Source of the DNA: Photorhabdus caribbeanensis
GTDB lineage: Bacteria > Pseudomonadota > Gammaproteobacteria > Enterobacterales > Enterobacteriaceae
Assembly (NCBI RefSeq): GCF_018448885.1
Contig: NZ_RCWB01000029.1
Coordinates: 1 to 64,000 of the forward strand
Length of the DNA: 64,000 nt
Direction of reading: 5' to 3'
The notes beneath the pieces are model-generated. The model was not told the DNA's origin. It saw nothing but the letters and a program-made list of their open reading frames with translations, and ran no database searches. Positions within the stretch are counted from its first letter, which is position 1. Each line of letters begins with the position of its first letter. Of the stretch, positions 1 through 9,910 are shown in pieces. The position numbers and the translations under genes were made by a program.

Positions 1-36
1 GGTCTTGTGAGTGCCCACACAGATTGTCTGATTAAT

Positions 37-48
37 TGTTAAAGAGCA
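37..48 (-). promoter_or_regulatory. rRNA operon leader boxA
   Basis: On the minus strand this reads TGCTCTTTAACA, the boxA antitermination signal of enterobacterial rRNA leaders. It is followed by the conserved leader sequence CAGACAATCTGTGTGGGCAC toward position 1. BoxA recruits the Nus factors that let RNA polymerase read through the rRNA genes. The 16S gene itself must lie left of the window. An rRNA operon next to clpB is also the E. coli arrangement (rrnG). Confidence 0.85.
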
Positions 49-90
49 GGCTGAATTAAAATTTCATATTCTCGTTCAGCCGGGCTGCGT

Positions 91-118
91 ATACTACGCT
101 TTTCGCCCGCAGAGTCAA
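91..118 (-). promoter_or_regulatory. rRNA operon P2 promoter
   Basis: On the minus strand a -35 box TTGACT (113-118) and a -10 box TAGTAT (91-96) are separated by 16 bp, with a GC-rich stretch between them. Position and sequence correspond to rrn P2 promoters, just upstream of boxA. It would drive the rRNA operon leaving the window on the left. Confidence 0.75.
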
Positions 119-187
119 GCGCTTATTGCCGCTTTCTCTGCCCGACCACACAATGTTTATCAGCGTTGTGTCGGTCAGTGGTGGCGC

Positions 188-215
188 ATTATAGGGAATT
201 CTTTGACGCTGGCAA
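188..215 (-). promoter_or_regulatory. rRNA operon P1 promoter
   Basis: On the minus strand a -35-like TTGCCA (210-215) and a perfect -10 TATAAT (188-193) have 16 bp spacing, about 100 bp upstream of P2. This is the usual tandem P1/P2 layout of enterobacterial rRNA operons. The segment upstream is AT-rich, as an UP element would be, but no Fis sites were assigned. Confidence 0.7.
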
Positions 216-296
216 GCGTTTAATTACAAAAAGAATTCATCCGAACACCAATTAAGCAAAAACGGTGCTAAATTGCGATTTAATGCGCAAAATGAT

Positions 297-324
297 AAAA
301 AAAGAGGCAGTTTCCTGCCCCTCA
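297..324 (-). terminator. clpB intrinsic terminator
   Basis: On the minus strand GAGGGGCAG and CTGCCTC form a stem around a GAAA loop, followed by a run of seven T. It sits about 40 bp past the clpB stop codon and before the rRNA promoters, so it separates the two units. Confidence 0.85.
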
Positions 325-360
325 TTTCTCATTAACTTTACTCTTTCGTTAAATATATCG

Positions 361-2934
361 TTATTGCTTTGCTACAATATGGCTATTTTCCACATCCAAA
401 GTAACTGGTTTTCCTGGCAATAGTTGGCCGGAAAGTATCTTTTGAGCCAATGGATTTTCGATTTCCTGCTGGATAGCTCGCTTCAATGGCCGTGCACCGT
501 AAACAGGATCGAACCCGGCTTCTGCCAACATGTCCAACGCTTGCTGAGTCATCGTCACCTGATAACCGCGTTCTTCCAGACGTTTGTACAAACGTTGCAA
601 TTGGATATCTGCAATCGCTGATAAATGCCGACGCCCTAATGGGTGGAACACAACAGCTTCATCAATACGGTTAATAAATTCAGGTCTGAAATGATGGCTA
701 ACAATTCCCATCACCATATCTTTCATTTCACCATAATTCAGACTACCAAAACGCTCCTGGATCATGTCCGACCCGAGATTAGACGTCATGATGACAACTG
801 TGTTACGGAAATCAACAGTACGTCCTTGCCCATCAGTCAACCGACCATCATCCAGTACCTGCAATAAGATATTGAATACATCCGAGTGCGCTTTTTCCAC
901 TTCATCAAGCAGAATAACGGAGTAAGGTCGACGACGAACGGCTTCTGTTAGATAACCACCTTCTTCATAACCAACATACCCTGGCGGTGCTCCTACCAAC
1001 CGTGATACGGTATGTTTTTCCATAAATTCAGACATATCGATACGCACCATTGCATCATCGCTGTCAAACAGGAAATTCGCTAACGCCTTGCACAACTCAG
1101 TTTTACCAACACCGGTTGGACCAAGAAACAAGAATGAGCCAATCGGACGATTTGGATCAGCTAATCCAGCACGACTACGGCGGATCGCATTAGATACTGC
1201 ATTGACTGCCTCATCCTGACCAATGACACGTTTATGCAGCTCTTGCTCCATGCGCAATAGTTTATCTTTTTCACTCTCAAGCATTCTGGCAACAGGAATA
1301 CCTGTCCAACGAGCAAGAATTTCTGCAATTTCCGCATCGGTAACTTTGTTACGAAGCAGTTTCATATGCTTACCTTCTGCTTGTGTGGCCGCGGCAAGCT
1401 GTTTTTCCAATCCCGGTATTTTGCCATATTGAATTTCAGACATCTTCGCTAAATCACCACTGCGACGCGCCTGTTCCAAGCTGATACGGGCATTTTCCAA
1501 TTCTGCTTTTATGTGCTGAGTACCGGTCAGTGCTGCTTTCTCCGCTTTCCATTCTTCTTCAAGTTCAGAATATTCGCGTTCTTTTACGAGCAGCTCTTCA
1601 TTAAGCATTTCAAGCCGTTTTTTACTGGCATCATCAGATTCTTTTTTCAGCGCCTGCTGTTCCAACTTCAATTGGATAACCCGACGTTCCAGGCGGTCTA
1701 GCGCTTCCGGTTTCGAATCCATTTGCATACGTAAACTGGCGCCCGCTTCATCGATCAAGTCGATCGCTTTATCCGGCAACATACGGTCTGAGATATAACG
1801 GTGAGATAATGTTGCTGCCGCGACAATTGCAGGGTCGGTAATTTGTACATGATGATGTAATTCATAACGTTCTTTCAGACCACGCAAAATAGCGATAGTG
1901 TCCTCTACGGAAGGTTCTGCAACATAGACTTTTTGGAAACGGCGTTCCAGCGCTGCATCTTTTTCAATATATTGACGATATTCATCCAGTGTTGTTGCAC
2001 CAACACAGTGAAGTTCACCACGGGCCAAGGCTGGTTTTAACATGTTGCCAGCATCCATTGCCCCATCAGCCTTACCCGCGCCAACCATAGTATGCAATTC
2101 GTCAATAAACAGAATGACATTGCCTTCCTGTTTAGAAAGGTCATTCAGCACACCTTTCAAACGTTCTTCGAATTCCCCACGATATTTAGCCCCTGCTAAC
2201 AGCGCTCCCATATCCAGAGAAAGGACACGTTTATTTTTAAGCCCTTCGGGAACTTCACCATTAATGATCCGCTGAGCAAGCCCTTCAACAATAGCCGTTT
2301 TACCAACTCCGGGTTCACCAATTAAGACTGGGTTATTTTTGGTACGGCGTTGTAATACCTGAATAGTACGGCGAACTTCTTCATCACGGCCAATCACCGG
2401 ATCAAGTTTGCCTTGTTCAGCACGCTCAGTTAGATCAATAGTATATTTTTTCAGGGCTTGGCGTTGATCTTCCGCTCCCTGATTATCAACTTTTTCACCA
2501 CCACGCATTTGTTCTATTGCCTTAGTGATTTTTTCTTTTGTTGCGCCAACAGTTCTCAATATGTCACTTAATGTGCCACGTTCTTCCAATGCTGCCAGAA
2601 CAAATAATTCAGAGGAGATAAAGTTATCCCCGGCTTTTTGTGCTAGTTTGTCGCACAGATTTAAATGACGAACTAAGTCATTGGATGGTTGTACATCACC
2701 CCCAATACCCTGTACCCGCGGCAAACGTTCTAAAGCCAGCTCAAGCTGATTGCTGAAACGGCCCGCATCGATTCCAATTGACGTTAATAATGGGCGAATA
2801 GAGCCGCCCTCTTGCTTTAACAGTGAACTCATTAAGTGAATTGGTTCGATGAACTGATTATCATGCCCAAGTGCAAGGGACTGGGCGTCAGCGAGAGCAA
2901 GCTGGAATTTATTAGTAAGACGATCCAGACGCAT
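361..2934 (-). CDS. clpB: ClpB protein disaggregase
   Basis: Hexameric AAA+ chaperone that, with DnaK, extracts and refolds aggregated proteins in the cytosol. At 857 residues it is the family's usual length, and the start [10 protein letters not shown] matches E. coli. It has an N-terminal Clp-N domain (about 1-145), a first AAA+ module with Walker A GEPGVGKT near residue 206, a long middle coiled coil (about 405-525), and a second AAA+ module with Walker A GPTGVGKT near residue 605. The pore loops KYRG and GYVG are present. The gene is monocistronic: a heat-shock promoter lies upstream and a terminator follows. No lesions are seen. Confidence 0.98.
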   Translation of the reverse strand: MRLDRLTNKFQLALADAQSLALGHDNQFIEPIHLMSSLLKQEGGSIRPLLTSIGIDAGRFSNQLELALERLPRVQGIGGDVQPSNDLVRHLNLCDKLAQKAGDNFISSELFVLAALEERGTLSDILRTVGATKEKITKAIEQMRGGEKVDNQGAEDQRQALKKYTIDLTERAEQGKLDPVIGRDEEVRRTIQVLQRRTKNNPVLIGEPGVGKTAIVEGLAQRIINGEVPEGLKNKRVLSLDMGALLAGAKYRGEFEERLKGVLNDLSKQEGNVILFIDELHTMVGAGKADGAMDAGNMLKPALARGELHCVGATTLDEYRQYIEKDAALERRFQKVYVAEPSVEDTIAILRGLKERYELHHHVQITDPAIVAAATLSHRYISDRMLPDKAIDLIDEAGASLRMQMDSKPEALDRLERRVIQLKLEQQALKKESDDASKKRLEMLNEELLVKEREYSELEEEWKAEKAALTGTQHIKAELENARISLEQARRSGDLAKMSEIQYGKIPGLEKQLAAATQAEGKHMKLLRNKVTDAEIAEILARWTGIPVARMLESEKDKLLRMEQELHKRVIGQDEAVNAVSNAIRRSRAGLADPNRPIGSFLFLGPTGVGKTELCKALANFLFDSDDAMVRIDMSEFMEKHTVSRLVGAPPGYVGYEEGGYLTEAVRRRPYSVILLDEVEKAHSDVFNILLQVLDDGRLTDGQGRTVDFRNTVVIMTSNLGSDMIQERFGSLNYGEMKDMVMGIVSHHFRPEFINRIDEAVVFHPLGRRHLSAIADIQLQRLYKRLEERGYQVTMTQQALDMLAEAGFDPVYGARPLKRAIQQEIENPLAQKILSGQLLPGKPVTLDVENSHIVAKQ

Positions 2935-2973
2935 AACACCTCCAATACTGTTCAGAATGTTGCTACTGGAGAT

Positions 2974-3003
2974 TAAATGAGGCCATTCCTCAAATATTCA
3001 AGG
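2974..3003 (-). promoter_or_regulatory. sigma-32 heat-shock promoter of clpB
   Basis: On the minus strand CTTGAA (2997-3002) and CCTCATTTA (2974-2982) are 14 bp apart, fitting the sigma-32 consensus CTTGAA-N11..16-CCCCATnTA. The downstream leader toward clpB also resembles that of E. coli clpB. This predicts heat induction. Confidence 0.8.
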
Positions 3004-3067
3004 TTATTCTGAAAAGCAAATTGTGAGATATTCCCTTATGCGCCAACGGATCGCCCTACGGGATAGG

Positions 3068-3799
3068 TTATATCAGCCAGATTAAAGTTGCCATACGTCC
3101 GGTGATCCCGTCACGACGATAAGAGAAAAATTTCTCTTTATTAGTGACAGTACATTCATCCCCGCCAAAAATCGCTTTCACACCAGCAGATTGCAATTTT
3201 AACTTTGCCAACAAATAGATATCTGCTAAATACTTCTCGCCAAAAGGTATAAAAGCTTGACTCAAATCAGCATGTTGGATAGTGAACGCTTGCAAAACTT
3301 CATTGCCAACTTCAAATTTTTTCTCGCCAATTGCCGGCCCTAACCAAGCTTGGATCTGATTAGGTTTAGCTTTAAATTGAGCAATAGTGTTTTCCAATAC
3401 GCCAGCGCACAAACCTCGCCACCCCGCATGGGCAGCCGCAACCTCATCACCAGCCGAACTGCAAAACAGTACGGGCAGGCAATCTGCTGTCATCACAGCA
3501 CAAACCTGCCCAGGAATATTGGTATAAGCAGCATCAGCTCTATTATCTTCCAGTGGCTGACCATTGAGTCTCACAACACGTGTACCATGAACCTGCTCTA
3601 ACCAAATTGGTTGCTGAGGCAATTCTGCCATTTTCGCTAAAATATGCCTGTTTTGTTCAACAACATCAGGTTTATCGCCAACATGCTTCCCCAGATTCAG
3701 GCTATCGTAAGGTGATAAGCTCATTCCCCCCAAGCGGGTAGAACTACAAGCTTTTACTGTCGTCGGTTGTGGCCAGTTTGGAAAAATAAGCGCAGTCAT
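3068..3799 (-). CDS. pgeF: Peptidoglycan editing factor / laccase-domain protein PgeF (YfiH)
   Basis: Multicopper-oxidase-like (DUF152) protein. The family has been described as purine nucleoside phosphorylase/oxidoreductases and, in E. coli, as an editing enzyme that keeps L-serine out of the peptidoglycan peptide. At 243 residues it has the E. coli length. The family hallmarks HAGWRG and MTADCLPVLFC carry the expected metal-binding His and Cys, and YRRDGITGRMA closes the protein. The start codon directly abuts the rluD stop, so the two are co-transcribed in the same order as in E. coli. The cytosolic role is inferred from the family. Confidence 0.93.
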   Translation of the reverse strand: MTALIFPNWPQPTTVKACSSTRLGGMSLSPYDSLNLGKHVGDKPDVVEQNRHILAKMAELPQQPIWLEQVHGTRVVRLNGQPLEDNRADAAYTNIPGQVCAVMTADCLPVLFCSSAGDEVAAAHAGWRGLCAGVLENTIAQFKAKPNQIQAWLGPAIGEKKFEVGNEVLQAFTIQHADLSQAFIPFGEKYLADIYLLAKLKLQSAGVKAIFGGDECTVTNKEKFFSYRRDGITGRMATLIWLI

Positions 3800-4777
3800 T
3801 TACCAATCCATTTCGTCTTTAAACGCTTCTGCATCTGCTTTTAATGCCTTAATCAGCATCACCATATCTTCAGGTAATTCAGCGTGCCATTCCATTTCAA
3901 TGCCGGTTATCGGATGATAAAGACGCAGCATCGTGGCATGCAATGCCTGACGATCAAAGTTACGCATTACCTCGCGGAACTCATCAGAAGCCCCTTTCAA
4001 AGGACGAGGGCGACCGCCATACAAAGGATCGCCTACTAGCGGGTGACTGATATGGGCCATGTGAACACGTATCTGGTGTGTTCTGCCTGTTTCCAGTCTC
4101 AGGCGCAGACGAGTATGCGCCCTAAAATGTTCCATTACCCGATAATGGGTAACAGCCGGTTTTCCCATTGGGTGCACTGCCATATGTGTTCGTTTTGTTG
4201 GATGACGAGAAATTGGCTCTTCAACGATTCCGCCAGCCGTCATACGACCTATCGCTACCGCTTCATATTCGCGGGTAATTTCGCGTAGTTGGAGTGATTC
4301 GACTAAACGAGTTTGAGCGGGAACCGTTTTAGCAATAACCATCAGCCCTGTCGTATCTTTATCAAGACGATGAACAATGCCCGCCCGAGGGACGTCGGCG
4401 ATTTCAGGATAACGATATAACAGCGCATTCAATATTGTACCATCTGGATTCCCTGCTCCCGGATGGACAACCAAATCACGCGATTTGTTTATGACTAGAA
4501 TGTCATCATCTTCATAGACAATATTTAATGCAATATCTTGGGGTTCCCAACGCGCATCTTCTTCAATGATGGCATCAATTGCAATTTCTTCACCTCCCAG
4601 CACTTTTTCTTTTGGCTTATTGATTAATTTGCCATTAACCTGAACTCTGTCATCCAAGATCCAATCTTTTATACGAGATCTTGAATAATCAGGGAACAAT
4701 TCAGCCAAAGCCTGATCTAAACGTTGACCGAGCTGAGATTCGGCGACTGTTGTATTAAGTCGTATTTGTTGTGCCAT
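3800..4777 (-). CDS. rluD: 23S rRNA pseudouridine(1911/1915/1917) synthase RluD
   Basis: Isomerises three uridines in helix 69 of 23S rRNA, a modification important for ribosome assembly and termination. The 325-residue protein has an N-terminal S4 RNA-binding domain (about 17-75) and a RluA-type catalytic domain with the signature HRLDKDTTGL, whose Asp139 is the nucleophile. ETGRTHQIRVH is also intact. It is first in the rluD-pgeF pair and divergent from bamD, the E. coli arrangement. Confidence 0.97.
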   Translation of the reverse strand: MAQQIRLNTTVAESQLGQRLDQALAELFPDYSRSRIKDWILDDRVQVNGKLINKPKEKVLGGEEIAIDAIIEEDARWEPQDIALNIVYEDDDILVINKSRDLVVHPGAGNPDGTILNALLYRYPEIADVPRAGIVHRLDKDTTGLMVIAKTVPAQTRLVESLQLREITREYEAVAIGRMTAGGIVEEPISRHPTKRTHMAVHPMGKPAVTHYRVMEHFRAHTRLRLRLETGRTHQIRVHMAHISHPLVGDPLYGGRPRPLKGASDEFREVMRNFDRQALHATMLRLYHPITGIEMEWHAELPEDMVMLIKALKADAEAFKDEMDW

Positions 4778-4914
4778 ATATTGTTTCTACACTTACGTTG
4801 AGTTTTGACGGCAGAGCCGTTTAATTTAATATAGTGTGCTATTGTAACTCGATCTTTTGCCGGGAGCTTCATGGATAGTCTCCCAGAAAACACTCAGAGG
4901 ATAATCAACACGTG

Positions 4915-5646
4915 ATGATACGCATGAAATATCTGGTGGCTGCCGCCACATTGAGCCTGGTACTTTCCGGGTGCTCTGGTAATAAAAATGCTGTCCCCGA
5001 CAGCCCACCTGCGGAAATTTACTCTAAGGGTCAGGAAAAGCTGCAAAAGGGTAGCTATGGAGATGCGATCAAGCAATTGGAAACCCTCGATAATCGCTAT
5101 CCATTTGGCCCCTATTCACAGCAAGTACAACTCGATCTGATTTATGCTTATTATAAATCCTCTGACTTACCAATGGCTCTCGCTTCCATTGACCGCTTCA
5201 TACGCTTGAATCCAACTCACCCCAACATCGATTATGTTCTGTACATGCGAGGGTTAGCTTCACAAGCTTTAGATTATACTCTATTGCAAAGTTTCTTCGG
5301 CATTGACCGCTCAGACCGTGATCCTGAACACGCCAGAGTAGCATTCAAGGATTTTAGCCAATTAGTACGCTATCATCCTAACAGCCTGTATACTGCCGAT
5401 GCTATTAAGCGTTTAATGTTTATCAAAGAGCGTCTGGCAAAGTATGAACTTTCTGTTGTGGAATATTATAACAAACGTGGCGCTTATGTCGCGGTGGTAA
5501 ATCGAGTTGAACAAATGTTACAGGATTACCCTGATACGCAGTCAACTCTCAAGGCACTGCCTTACATGGAAAAAGCTTATACACATTTGGGTTTAATAGC
5601 TCAGGCAGATAAAGTAGCAAAACTCATTGCTGCTAATCCTGTATAA
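4915..5646 (+). CDS. bamD: Outer membrane assembly lipoprotein BamD
   Basis: Essential lipoprotein of the BAM complex that inserts beta-barrel proteins into the outer membrane. The signal peptide ends in the lipobox LSGC, so Cys becomes the acylated N-terminus. TPR-like repeats follow (about residues 30-235), including the conserved [17 protein letters not shown]. The start chosen is the ATG giving MIRMKYLV, which aligns with E. coli MTRMKYLV. A GTG three bases upstream is closer to the AGAGG ribosome site and cannot be excluded. Divergent from rluD; followed by a terminator. Confidence 0.96.
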   Translation: MIRMKYLVAAATLSLVLSGCSGNKNAVPDSPPAEIYSKGQEKLQKGSYGDAIKQLETLDNRYPFGPYSQQVQLDLIYAYYKSSDLPMALASIDRFIRLNPTHPNIDYVLYMRGLASQALDYTLLQSFFGIDRSDRDPEHARVAFKDFSQLVRYHPNSLYTADAIKRLMFIKERLAKYELSVVEYYNKRGAYVAVVNRVEQMLQDYPDTQSTLKALPYMEKAYTHLGLIAQADKVAKLIAANPV

Positions 5647-5659
5647 AAAAGCAGATGAT

Positions 5660-5690
5660 AAAACAGCGGTTGGCGCCGCTGTTTTATTTT
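5660..5690 (+). terminator. bamD terminator
   Basis: AAAACAGCGG and CCGCTGTTTT form a perfect 10-bp stem with loop TTGGCG, followed by ATTTTTA. The A-run on the other side would let it work in both directions. Confidence 0.8.
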
Positions 5691-5847
5691 TACTTGTCAA
5701 ATCCAAAAAGACCGCTTATCAATTAGGAGAATAAAAGACTCAACTTGTCAATAGTGTCTCATTAGCTTCAATCCTGCAATAGATATTCTTCGTATTTTTA
5801 CCACTAATCACAATTACTTCAACTAGTTGCCTCATGCCTGATTAAAT

Positions 5848-5863
5848 AGTGATTTAGATCACC
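5848..5863 (+). promoter_or_regulatory. CRP-like site upstream of raiA
   Basis: AGTGATTTAGATCACC matches the half-sites of the CRP consensus TGTGA-N6-TCACA at 8 of 10 positions and lies about 85 bp before the raiA start. cAMP-CRP control of raiA is known in E. coli. That it is used here is inference. Confidence 0.5.
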
Positions 5864-5931
5864 TTTTTCATGAAAAAGAAATGTATGCTGAAATTATTGA
5901 AGGTGGATAATCAATAATGAGAGGTAACTAT

Positions 5932-6294
5932 ATGATAGTGAATATTACCAGCAAACAAATGGAGATTACCCCGGCAATTCGCAACCACGTAGAAAAACGT
6001 CTAAGCAAATTAAATAAATGGCAAGTAAACCTGATAAATCCTCATATTATTCTATCAAAAGGTCCTCAAATTTTTAGGGCTGATGCAACTATAAGTATAC
6101 CAAATGGTATGTTAGTTGCCGGTGCAAAACATGAAGATATGTATATTGCTATCAATGAATTATTAACAAAACTGGAGCGCCAATTGAATAAAGTACAGCA
6201 TAAGGGAGAAGCACGCCGTACTGACAACAGTGTTAAAGAATTAAACCTTAACCTAGAAGCACAACTAGAAACAGAACCAGAAATATCACAATAA
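5932..6294 (+). CDS. raiA: Ribosome-associated inhibitor RaiA (YfiA/HPF family)
   Basis: Small protein that binds the decoding region of the 30S subunit in stationary phase or cold, blocking translation and stabilising 70S particles. The protein is 120 residues from the start [13 protein letters not shown], which aligns with E. coli [13 protein letters not shown]. This start has GAGGT six bases upstream; an in-frame ATG 15 bases earlier has no better site. Conserved family stretches include [17 protein letters not shown] and HKGEARR. The acidic C-terminal tail is slightly longer than in E. coli. Confidence 0.95.
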   Translation: MIVNITSKQMEITPAIRNHVEKRLSKLNKWQVNLINPHIILSKGPQIFRADATISIPNGMLVAGAKHEDMYIAINELLTKLERQLNKVQHKGEARRTDNSVKELNLNLEAQLETEPEISQ

Positions 6295-6314
6295 AATAAC
6301 AATGACTTGCCCCT

Positions 6315-6342
6315 AACGCGTCCAATTTGGGCGCGTTTTTTG
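6315..6342 (+). terminator. raiA terminator
   Basis: AACGCG pairs with CGCGTT around a loop containing the smaller complementary pair CCAA/TTGG, and six T follow. It lies 20 bp after the raiA stop and separates raiA from the pheA leader. Confidence 0.8.
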
Positions 6343-6371
6343 TTGACAGAAACAACAACATAAGGTTAATT
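6343..6371 (+). promoter_or_regulatory. Possible pheL-pheA promoter
   Basis: A perfect -35 box TTGACA is followed after 17 bp by TTAATT, a weak -10. It lies about 120 bp before pheL, further than in E. coli, so the true start of transcription could be elsewhere in 6343-6480. Confidence 0.35.
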
Positions 6372-6495
6372 AACGAAAACCACTTAAACCCTTGTCCAGT
6401 GTGGACGGCTGCTGATGAAATGGGAAGCAAGCAAATGGAAAGTTTCGCCCGATTGAGCAAAGAGCAGTCATACAAACTATGAATATGAGAATATG

Positions 6496-6543
6496 ATGAA
6501 TATAAGCCTGTTTTTTCTTTCTTTCTTTTTTACCTTCCCCTAA
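6496..6543 (+). CDS. pheL: pheA leader peptide PheL
   Basis: A 15-codon reading frame encoding MNISLFFLSFFFTFP, in which six of the fifteen residues are Phe. E. coli PheL ([15 protein letters not shown]) has the same length, composition and FFFTFP ending. Ribosome stalling at the Phe codons when Phe-tRNA is scarce would favour the antiterminator over the terminator at 6587-6612. A second in-frame ATG lies directly upstream at 6493. GAG at 6487-6489 is the likely ribosome site. Confidence 0.88.
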   Translation: MNISLFFLSFFFTFP

Positions 6544-6586
6544 GGGAGGCTTTCGTCGTTGAAAAAAGAACGAGAAGACGAACAGC

Positions 6587-6612
6587 AAGCCTCCCCATCG
6601 GGAGGCTTTTTT
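6587..6612 (+). terminator. pheA attenuator
   Basis: AAGCCTCC and GGAGGCTT form a stem followed by six T. The segment GGGAGGCTTT at 6543-6552, overlapping the pheL stop, can pair with the left arm instead and act as antiterminator. This is the classical Phe attenuation layout. Confidence 0.85.
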
Positions 6613-6670
6613 CTGTCCACTGCAAACCTAATTATTATCAGAATGTGAATAACCCATTAGGAACCCATTT

Positions 6671-7828
6671 ATGGATCAAAATAATTTGCTGAAAATACGG
6701 GAAAAAGTCAGCGAACTTGATTTAAAGTTACTGATTTTACTAGCAGAGCGTCGCCAATTAGCTTTTGATATTGCACAAACTAAGTTACAGGATAATCGCC
6801 CTATCAGAGACAAGGATCGCGAACGAGAACTATTAGATGTCCTCGTTAAAACAGGAAAAAACTACGGGCTTGATGGCTTTTATATCACTCGTCTCTTTCA
6901 GATGATCATCGAAGATTCTGTACTTACTCAACAAGCATTATTGCAGCAACACCTAAATCAGACCCCCCAAGATTCAGCGCGTATTGCATTCCTCGGTCCT
7001 AGAGGTTCCTACTCTCATATCGCAGCCCGCCAATATGCGGCACGCCATTTCAATCAATTAATTGAATGTAGCTGCCATAAGTTCCAAGATATCTTCTCCC
7101 TGGTTGAAACAGGCCAGGCGGATTACGGAATGTTACCCATTGAAAATACCAGCTCTGGTTCCATCAATGATGTTTATGACTTGTTGCAACATACCAATTT
7201 GTCAATTGTGGGAGAAATAACTATTCCTATTGACCATTGCCTACTCGTTGCAACAGACACAACGCTATCGGAGATCAAAACGGTTTACAGTCACCCTCAA
7301 CCATTCCAACAATGTAGCCAATATATTAATCAATTCCCACATTGGAAAATTACATATTGCGAAAGTACTGCCGCAGCGATGCAAAAAGTCGCCGAACAGA
7401 ATTCACCAGAAATTGCAGCCTTAGGGAGTGAAGCGGGCGGTGCGCTTTATCAGTTACAGGTTCTGGCACAGAATCTAGCCAATCAATCACATAATATTAC
7501 TCGTTTCATTATTGTTGCCCGTCAACCTATTGAAGTTGCAGAACAAGTACCGGCCAAAACGACATTTATTATGGCAACCGGACAGCAGGCAGGAGCACTG
7601 GTAGATGCGCTAATGGTGCTGAAAAAACATAATATTATTATGAGTAAACTGGAATCTCGCCCGATTAACGGAAATCCGTGGGAAGAGATGTTTTATATTG
7701 ATGTCCAAGCTAATATTCGTTCAATTAATATGCAACACGTCCTGAAAGCATTGGCGAAAATCACTCATTCATTAAAGGTATTGGGATGTTATCCAACAGA
7801 AAGTGTGGTGCCGGTTAATCCTTCCTGA
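6671..7828 (+). CDS. pheA: Bifunctional chorismate mutase / prephenate dehydratase PheA
   Basis: Converts chorismate to prephenate and then to phenylpyruvate in phenylalanine synthesis. The 385 residues match E. coli in length. There is an AroQ chorismate mutase (about 1-90, with the conserved [13 protein letters not shown] helix), a prephenate dehydratase domain (about 105-285, ending in the active-site motif NITRF) and a C-terminal ACT domain with the Phe-binding ESRP motif. The order pheL-pheA is conserved, and the gene converges on tyrA as in E. coli, but here 2.1 kb of accessory DNA intervenes. Confidence 0.98.
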   Translation: MDQNNLLKIREKVSELDLKLLILLAERRQLAFDIAQTKLQDNRPIRDKDRERELLDVLVKTGKNYGLDGFYITRLFQMIIEDSVLTQQALLQQHLNQTPQDSARIAFLGPRGSYSHIAARQYAARHFNQLIECSCHKFQDIFSLVETGQADYGMLPIENTSSGSINDVYDLLQHTNLSIVGEITIPIDHCLLVATDTTLSEIKTVYSHPQPFQQCSQYINQFPHWKITYCESTAAAMQKVAEQNSPEIAALGSEAGGALYQLQVLAQNLANQSHNITRFIIVARQPIEVAEQVPAKTTFIMATGQQAGALVDALMVLKKHNIIMSKLESRPINGNPWEEMFYIDVQANIRSINMQHVLKALAKITHSLKVLGCYPTESVVPVNPS

Positions 7829-7892
7829 TTAAAAAGAACCGGGTATTAAAATATCCGGTTCAGATTATTGGCTTTCAACATTTTTATTATCA

Positions 7893-8162
7893 ATGAGAAA
7901 ATTTTTACTGCCTTTAACCTCTCGGTTTAAGGCTTTTTATTTATTTCGTAAATCCAGACTTTATCAGCTTAAATACGTTTTATCTGAATGTGACAAAACC
8001 GGCGTTAATAAAAATCACGTTTTATCTGTCGCCACGGTTTTAAAGTCTGGAAAAAACCGCAAGCATATCGTGAAAAAGAAGGCAAAAACTTTAATCATTA
8101 AAGGTAAAACAGAAATGATTAAAGCTTTTTTAAAGCAAGTAAAAAATCCGGTGTTATACTGA
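7893..8162 (+). CDS. Small basic hypothetical protein (doubtful)
   Basis: An 89-codon open frame encoding a very Lys/Arg-rich protein with no motif I recognise. There is no convincing ribosome binding site before its ATG and no partner gene. It lies in the AT-rich accessory patch between pheA and tyrA, 58 bp ahead of the H-NS-like gene. It could be a real small gene, a fragment of a decayed one, or chance. Confidence 0.25.
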   Translation: MRKFLLPLTSRFKAFYLFRKSRLYQLKYVLSECDKTGVNKNHVLSVATVLKSGKNRKHIVKKKAKTLIIKGKTEMIKAFLKQVKNPVLY

Positions 8163-8220
8163 CACCGGAAGAGAAAACATCAGAAAAGACAGGTTTTAAA
8201 CTTATTAACAAGGTGACAAA

Positions 8221-8667
8221 ATGACAACATTAACCATAGAACAAGAATATGAGATTGTATCAAACCATTTATCAAGAATATCCACATTAAGAAGATTTGC
8301 GCAAACAAAAGATGTTGAATGGTTAGATGATGTTTACAAAGCATTAGAGGTAGTCGTTCAAGAAAACAAAGAAATCTTCAGATTAATGAGCTTAGAAGCG
8401 GAACAAAAAGAACAAAAACGTTTAGAAATATTAAGGCTGATTGAAGAAACCGGCCTTGATCTTAAGACCATTAATATACCTGTTACCGTCTCTAGTTTTA
8501 AAGCTAAAAAATCAAATGCAGGAAAAGGAAAGACGAGAAAACCTAAGTATCAGTTTAATGAAAATGGAGAAGTTAAATACTGGTCAGGAAACGGGAAAAA
8601 ACCATCAGGTTTACAAAAACTACTCAATGAAGGTCATTCATTAAATGAATTTTTAATTCAAAAATAA
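8221..8667 (+). CDS. H-NS family DNA-binding protein
   Basis: Nucleoid-associated silencer of AT-rich DNA, recognised from its architecture. A helical, charged N-terminal dimerisation region (about 1-75) is followed by a linker and a C-terminal domain with KYQFNENGEVKYWSGNGKKP. This parallels the H-NS pattern Y-x-DENGE-x-x-x-WTGQGRTP, but the usual QGR DNA-binding loop reads NGK here. The 148 residues are slightly longer than E. coli H-NS (137). AAGGTGA lies six bases before the ATG. It is more likely a horizontally acquired paralogue than the housekeeping hns, judging by its place in a decayed insertion between pheA and tyrA. Confidence 0.8.
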   Translation: MTTLTIEQEYEIVSNHLSRISTLRRFAQTKDVEWLDDVYKALEVVVQENKEIFRLMSLEAEQKEQKRLEILRLIEETGLDLKTINIPVTVSSFKAKKSNAGKGKTRKPKYQFNENGEVKYWSGNGKKPSGLQKLLNEGHSLNEFLIQK

Positions 8668-9784
8668 AACTCCTCAGAATGAGAATAGCCTCACAGGTTT
8701 ATCATCTGTTTAATACTATTTACTTTCCTTTTTTGCTTGCATTCGCTTTTTGGGGCGATCGCAAGCGCCTTTTTATGGGCGATTAACTCGGTTATTAATT
8801 AAAAAAGTGTAAAAAAACGGGCACTCATTAATGCCAAATTTTTAAAAGGTAAAGATCATCTAAAAACAGCTTACTCCCCGCTTATTCATCAGCGATGCTA
8901 TATCCCAATTATTTTACGAAACAGGTTATAAAAATAACGCAATAAAAAAGGGGTAAAACGGTTAATCTGTCAGGATTTAAGCCCTGAAAATAGAGTTGAT
9001 TATCTAAAAGAATATCTTTACATCGTTAGGCCATTTACTGGCTGATTTAAGAAAAAAATAAAGGGTAATGACTGATAAAAACCTCTCAAGATTGTCAATA
9101 AAAACGGAGTCAGTAAAGATAAAGCAAGGATGATTAACATTCGTTAAATATAAAACACGATATCCCATTGTGATTAAACCTAATAAAAAACAGGTGTAAA
9201 AAAGGGGTAAAACATGGTCAAAACTCTATACCGATTAAACCCAGAAGTTAACACCATGATTTTTAATAACAGCTTGAAAACTGCCCATCATAAAACTATC
9301 AGTAAAAAATAAGAAATAAAAACTAGCTTTATCAATGCTTACATACCTCGAAAAAAAAGATAAATAAAAATATGAATAGGTTTATCCATTTACCAGAAAA
9401 TACACCTCCAAAAAGAAACTATTTTTTAATAACGTTTTCAATCGGTGAATAACCTTTTCCTAAACCAGTTAAATAATTCGATGATAAAAAAACGCGTAAC
9501 AAAATCCGTAAATAAATAATTTAACCAAATAATAACTCAGTTACTTTCGTGGTTATTATATTGCATATTTACTATGTAAAGCTAAATATCTTAAATACGC
9601 CAGTTTAAACTTACTTTACACGACCTTAATCCGTCCAATAGCATTGCTTTTCTACGGTTTAATTTAAACTATTCCTCTATTTTATGTCTTTAATATGATC
9701 TTAATCTGCAAAGCTTTTCATCCTCATTGATACCATTAAACTTGTCAGCAAATTGAACCGGATATTGTCATATCCGATTCTTTT
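8668..9784. other. AT-rich decayed region without an intact gene
   Basis: No open frame of convincing length is present. The stretch is strongly AT-rich and carries short internal repeats: AAAAAAGGGGTAAAAC occurs near 8944 and again near 9195. Part of it (about 8905-9055) is visibly related to 57106-57250. I read it as the remains of accessory DNA inserted between pheA and tyrA. Confidence 0.6.
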
Positions 9785-9908
9785 TATACCCATTATCTTT
9801 CAAGTTGCCTCTTTGTTGGCTGCTCTGCTCACCCCGGTAACATAGTTCGCTATGCGCCCGGGATTCGCTCCCTTACTTTCGCGATGCATATTGAAATCCA
9901 TAAGATAT
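9785..9908. repeat. ERIC element
   Basis: Starts TATACCCATTATCTTTCAAG and ends near ATTGAAATCCATAAGATAT, with the central CCCGGGATTCGCTCCC segment of Enterobacterial Repetitive Intergenic Consensus elements. The right terminus has diverged. It lies directly after the tyrA stop codon and can fold into a long hairpin in tyrA mRNA. Confidence 0.9.
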
Positions 9909-9910
9909 CG

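Noticed and set aside
6370-6588. 72-codon minus-strand frame over the pheA leader
   Set aside because: It is the complement of the pheL/attenuator region, and its KKERKKK composition mirrors the Phe codons.
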